DNA of 7,300 nt from Brucellaceae bacterium. Its GTDB lineage: Bacteria; Pseudomonadota; Alphaproteobacteria; Rhizobiales; Rhizobiaceae. Below the pieces are notes generated by a model. That model saw only the letters and a list, made by a program, of their open reading frames with translations. It searched no databases and was not told the DNA's origin. A program made the translations under genes and the position numbers. The stretch lies in NCBI GenBank assembly GCA_031253705.1, contig JAIRVW010000323.1, positions 1 to 7,300 on the forward strand. The letters run 5' to 3'. Position 1 is the stretch's first letter. Every line of letters starts with the position of its first letter. This document shows positions 5,895 through 7,300 of the stretch, piece by piece.

Positions 5895-6118
5895 GAATCT
5901 GACATTATCATCTTCTTTTTCACAAAATATTTCTGCAGGACATAATTCAGAAAGATTTCGCACAGTTCCGGCCGCAACAGACCGGAGCTGTTTCAATGCG
6001 AAGTGCCTTATTTTTGAATTCATGCGCATTCAGAAGAGTTTTCCCGGCTTTTCTGATGCGCCTCGGAACCAACAGCCTGTCAGGCCTGACACGGGCCTGC
6101 TGCAGAAAGAACTGAACT
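5895..6118. other. Intergenic region upstream of the MltB-family gene
   Basis: No gene is supported here; the frames that cross it continue into shadows of the downstream gene. CATAAT at 5941-5946 could be a -10 box, but nothing at the right distance resembles a -35 box. GAATTC followed by ATGCGCAT (6017-6029) is locally symmetric. The most distinct element is a 14-base palindrome at 6078-6091, listed separately. Confidence 0.35.
6078..6091. repeat. Perfect 14-base palindrome before the MltB-family start
   Basis: TGTCAGGCCTGACA is its own reverse complement and ends 27 bases before the ATG at 6119. Perfect palindromes of this length at such a place are typical of dimeric repressor sites, though it could also form a leader hairpin. 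No regulator is identified. Confidence 0.4.
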
Positions 6119-7300
6119 ATGTCACGCCCTGCTACTCTGCCAGCCATCAGATCAGTCGTAAAACCGCTTCTGACAGCTGCTGCGCTGCTCTCGACAGTCA
6201 GCTTTGCCTTCGCCGCACAGACACAAACAGCTTCGGCCACGCCGGAAACACCGGCGGCAACCGCCCCCGTTTCAACAACCGATGTTGTAAAACCGGCCTG
6301 CGGCGGTGATATCAATGTCTGGATTGAAGACGTTGCGGCAGAAGCCAAAGCCGCCGGTATTTCCGACAAGACAATTGCCGAACTGCACAAAGCGCAGATT
6401 GACGAGCGTACGCTGAAGCGTGACCGCACCCAGACCGTATTCAATCTGACCTTTGCAGAATTCTCCAAACGTCTGATTTCAGAACAGCGCCTGAAAAAAG
6501 GCCGTGAAAATCTCGTCAAATATGCTGACATTTTCAAGAAAGCTGAAGAGACTTACGGTGTTCCGGGGCCGGTCATTGCCGCATTCTGGGGACTGGAAAC
6601 GGATTTCGGTGCCATTCAGGGTGATTTTGATACGCTGAATTCCCTCGTCACCCTGTCGCACGACTGCCGCCGTCCGGAATTGTTCCGTCCGCAGTTGCTC
6701 GCACTGTTGCAGCTGATGGATAAAGGTGTTGTTGATGCCGGCACCATGGGCGCATGGGCGGGTGAAATCGGCCAGATGCAGCTGCTGCCGAAAGATTATC
6801 TGGAACGCGGCGTTGACGGCGACGGTGACGGCAAAGTCGATCTGCGCAACAGCGTTGCCGATGCCGTGATGACTGCGGCCCGTATGCTGTCTGAACTCGG
6901 CTGGCAGCGCGGAGAGCCATGGCTGGAGCCTGTGAAGCTGACACAGGATCTGCCTTGGGAAAACTCAATCCGCACCTATCGCCTGCCGCATTCCAAATGG
7001 AGCGACTGGGGCGTGAAGACTGCTGACGGCTCCGCACTCGGCGCTGATGACGGTGATGCCTCCCTGCTCATCCCGATGGGCCGCAAAGGTCCGGCATTCC
7101 TGTCCTACCGCAATTTCGATATTTTCGTCGAATGGAACAAGTCCATCGTTTACGCCACAACCGCCGCTTATTTTGCGACACGTCTGGCTGGCGCGGAGCC
7201 TTTCATTCTCGGCACACCGGATGAAGGCCTGACCACGGAAGAGCTGAAAGAGCTGCAGAATAAACTCGCAGCCCGCGGCTATGATATGGGACGAATCGAT
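6119..7300 (+). CDS. Lytic murein transglycosylase, MltB family (SltB type), C-terminus off window
   Basis: A family 3 lytic transglycosylase, cutting peptidoglycan glycan strands in the periplasm to leave anhydro-MurNAc ends. The frame runs 394 codons from the ATG at 6119 to the right edge without a stop. Residues 1-32 are a Sec signal (hydrophobic LLTAAALLSTVSFAFA), followed by a Thr/Ala/Pro linker to about 60. The catalytic domain runs from about 65 to 360, with the catalytic Glu160 in FWGLETDFG, GEIGQMQLLP (215-224) and a Ca-binding-like acidic loop GVDGDGDGKVDL (231-242) as in MltB relatives. From about 371 (LTTEELKELQNKLAARGYDMG) a PG_binding_1 domain begins and is cut by the edge. No lipobox is visible, so it is probably soluble rather than a lipoprotein like E. 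coli MltB. Ribosome binding is weak (AAAGA). GH25 upstream suggests a shared wall-lysis locus. Confidence 0.94.
   Translation, partial: MSRPATLPAIRSVVKPLLTAAALLSTVSFAFAAQTQTASATPETPAATAPVSTTDVVKPACGGDINVWIEDVAAEAKAAGISDKTIAELHKAQIDERTLKRDRTQTVFNLTFAEFSKRLISEQRLKKGRENLVKYADIFKKAEETYGVPGPVIAAFWGLETDFGAIQGDFDTLNSLVTLSHDCRRPELFRPQLLALLQLMDKGVVDAGTMGAWAGEIGQMQLLPKDYLERGVDGDGDGKVDLRNSVADAVMTAARMLSELGWQRGEPWLEPVKLTQDLPWENSIRTYRLPHSKWSDWGVKTADGSALGADDGDASLLIPMGRKGPAFLSYRNFDIFVEWNKSIVYATTAAYFATRLAGAEPFILGTPDEGLTTEELKELQNKLAARGYDMGRID

Noticed and set aside
5890..6309. A 139-codon plus-strand frame bridging the gap after the GH25 gene
   Set aside because: Its second half runs in another frame of the MltB-family gene, whose signal peptide and catalytic motifs are clear; the first half has no ribosome binding site or recognisable domain.
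5947..6537. A 196-codon open frame on the minus strand
   Set aside because: Most of it is antisense to the signal peptide, linker and early catalytic domain of the MltB-family gene; the product is Arg/Ser/Ala-rich with no family signature.

Overview
The window looks like chromosomal core DNA from an alphaproteobacterium of the Hyphomicrobiales, close to Brucella and its relatives. The evidence is an RsmH with long stretches resembling what I recall of Brucella RsmH, a type A RNase P RNA next to it, and a neighbouring set of cell-wall genes of types common in that group. Base composition looks near half G+C by eye, lower than Brucella proper, so a lower-GC relative such as Pseudochrobactrum is possible. 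That last step is a guess. I see no tRNA, insertion sequence, CRISPR array, prophage gene or other sign of recent transfer.

Layout. From 1 to 747 (minus strand) lies the N-terminal part of rsmH, the usual second gene of the dcw division and wall cluster; its end is off the left edge. From 748 to about 1144 there is no convincing gene, and mraZ, which normally precedes rsmH, is absent. From about 1145 to 1557 (minus) lies rnpB, with a plausible promoter at 1563-1592. A strong stem-loop terminator at 1596-1630 separates it from the next minus-strand gene, a secreted lytic transglycosylase (1721-2398) whose leader carries a nested stem-loop (2430-2470). Then come a zinc amidase with a C-terminal peptidoglycan-binding domain (2641-3477) and a TerB/J-domain co-chaperone (3461-4198). 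These two genes overlap and form an operon. A small membrane-anchored protein of unknown function (4340-4747) ends the minus-strand block. After a 299 bp divergent region, the plus strand carries a GH25 muramidase lipoprotein (5047-5877) and an MltB-family lytic transglycosylase (6119 to beyond the right edge).

Taken together, five of the seven protein genes act on the wall or its synthesis programme. RsmH methylates 16S rRNA but belongs to the division/wall cluster. The four lytic enzymes cut peptidoglycan in three ways: non-hydrolytic cleavage after MurNAc (SLT and MltB types), hydrolysis of MurNAc-GlcNAc (GH25) and removal of the stem peptide (amidase). The window is mostly well-understood housekeeping. 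The points most worth a second look are the missing mraZ, the concentration of wall hydrolases, the amidase without a visible export signal paired with a co-chaperone, the unknown small anchored protein, and several palindromes and stem-loops directly in front of wall-hydrolase genes.
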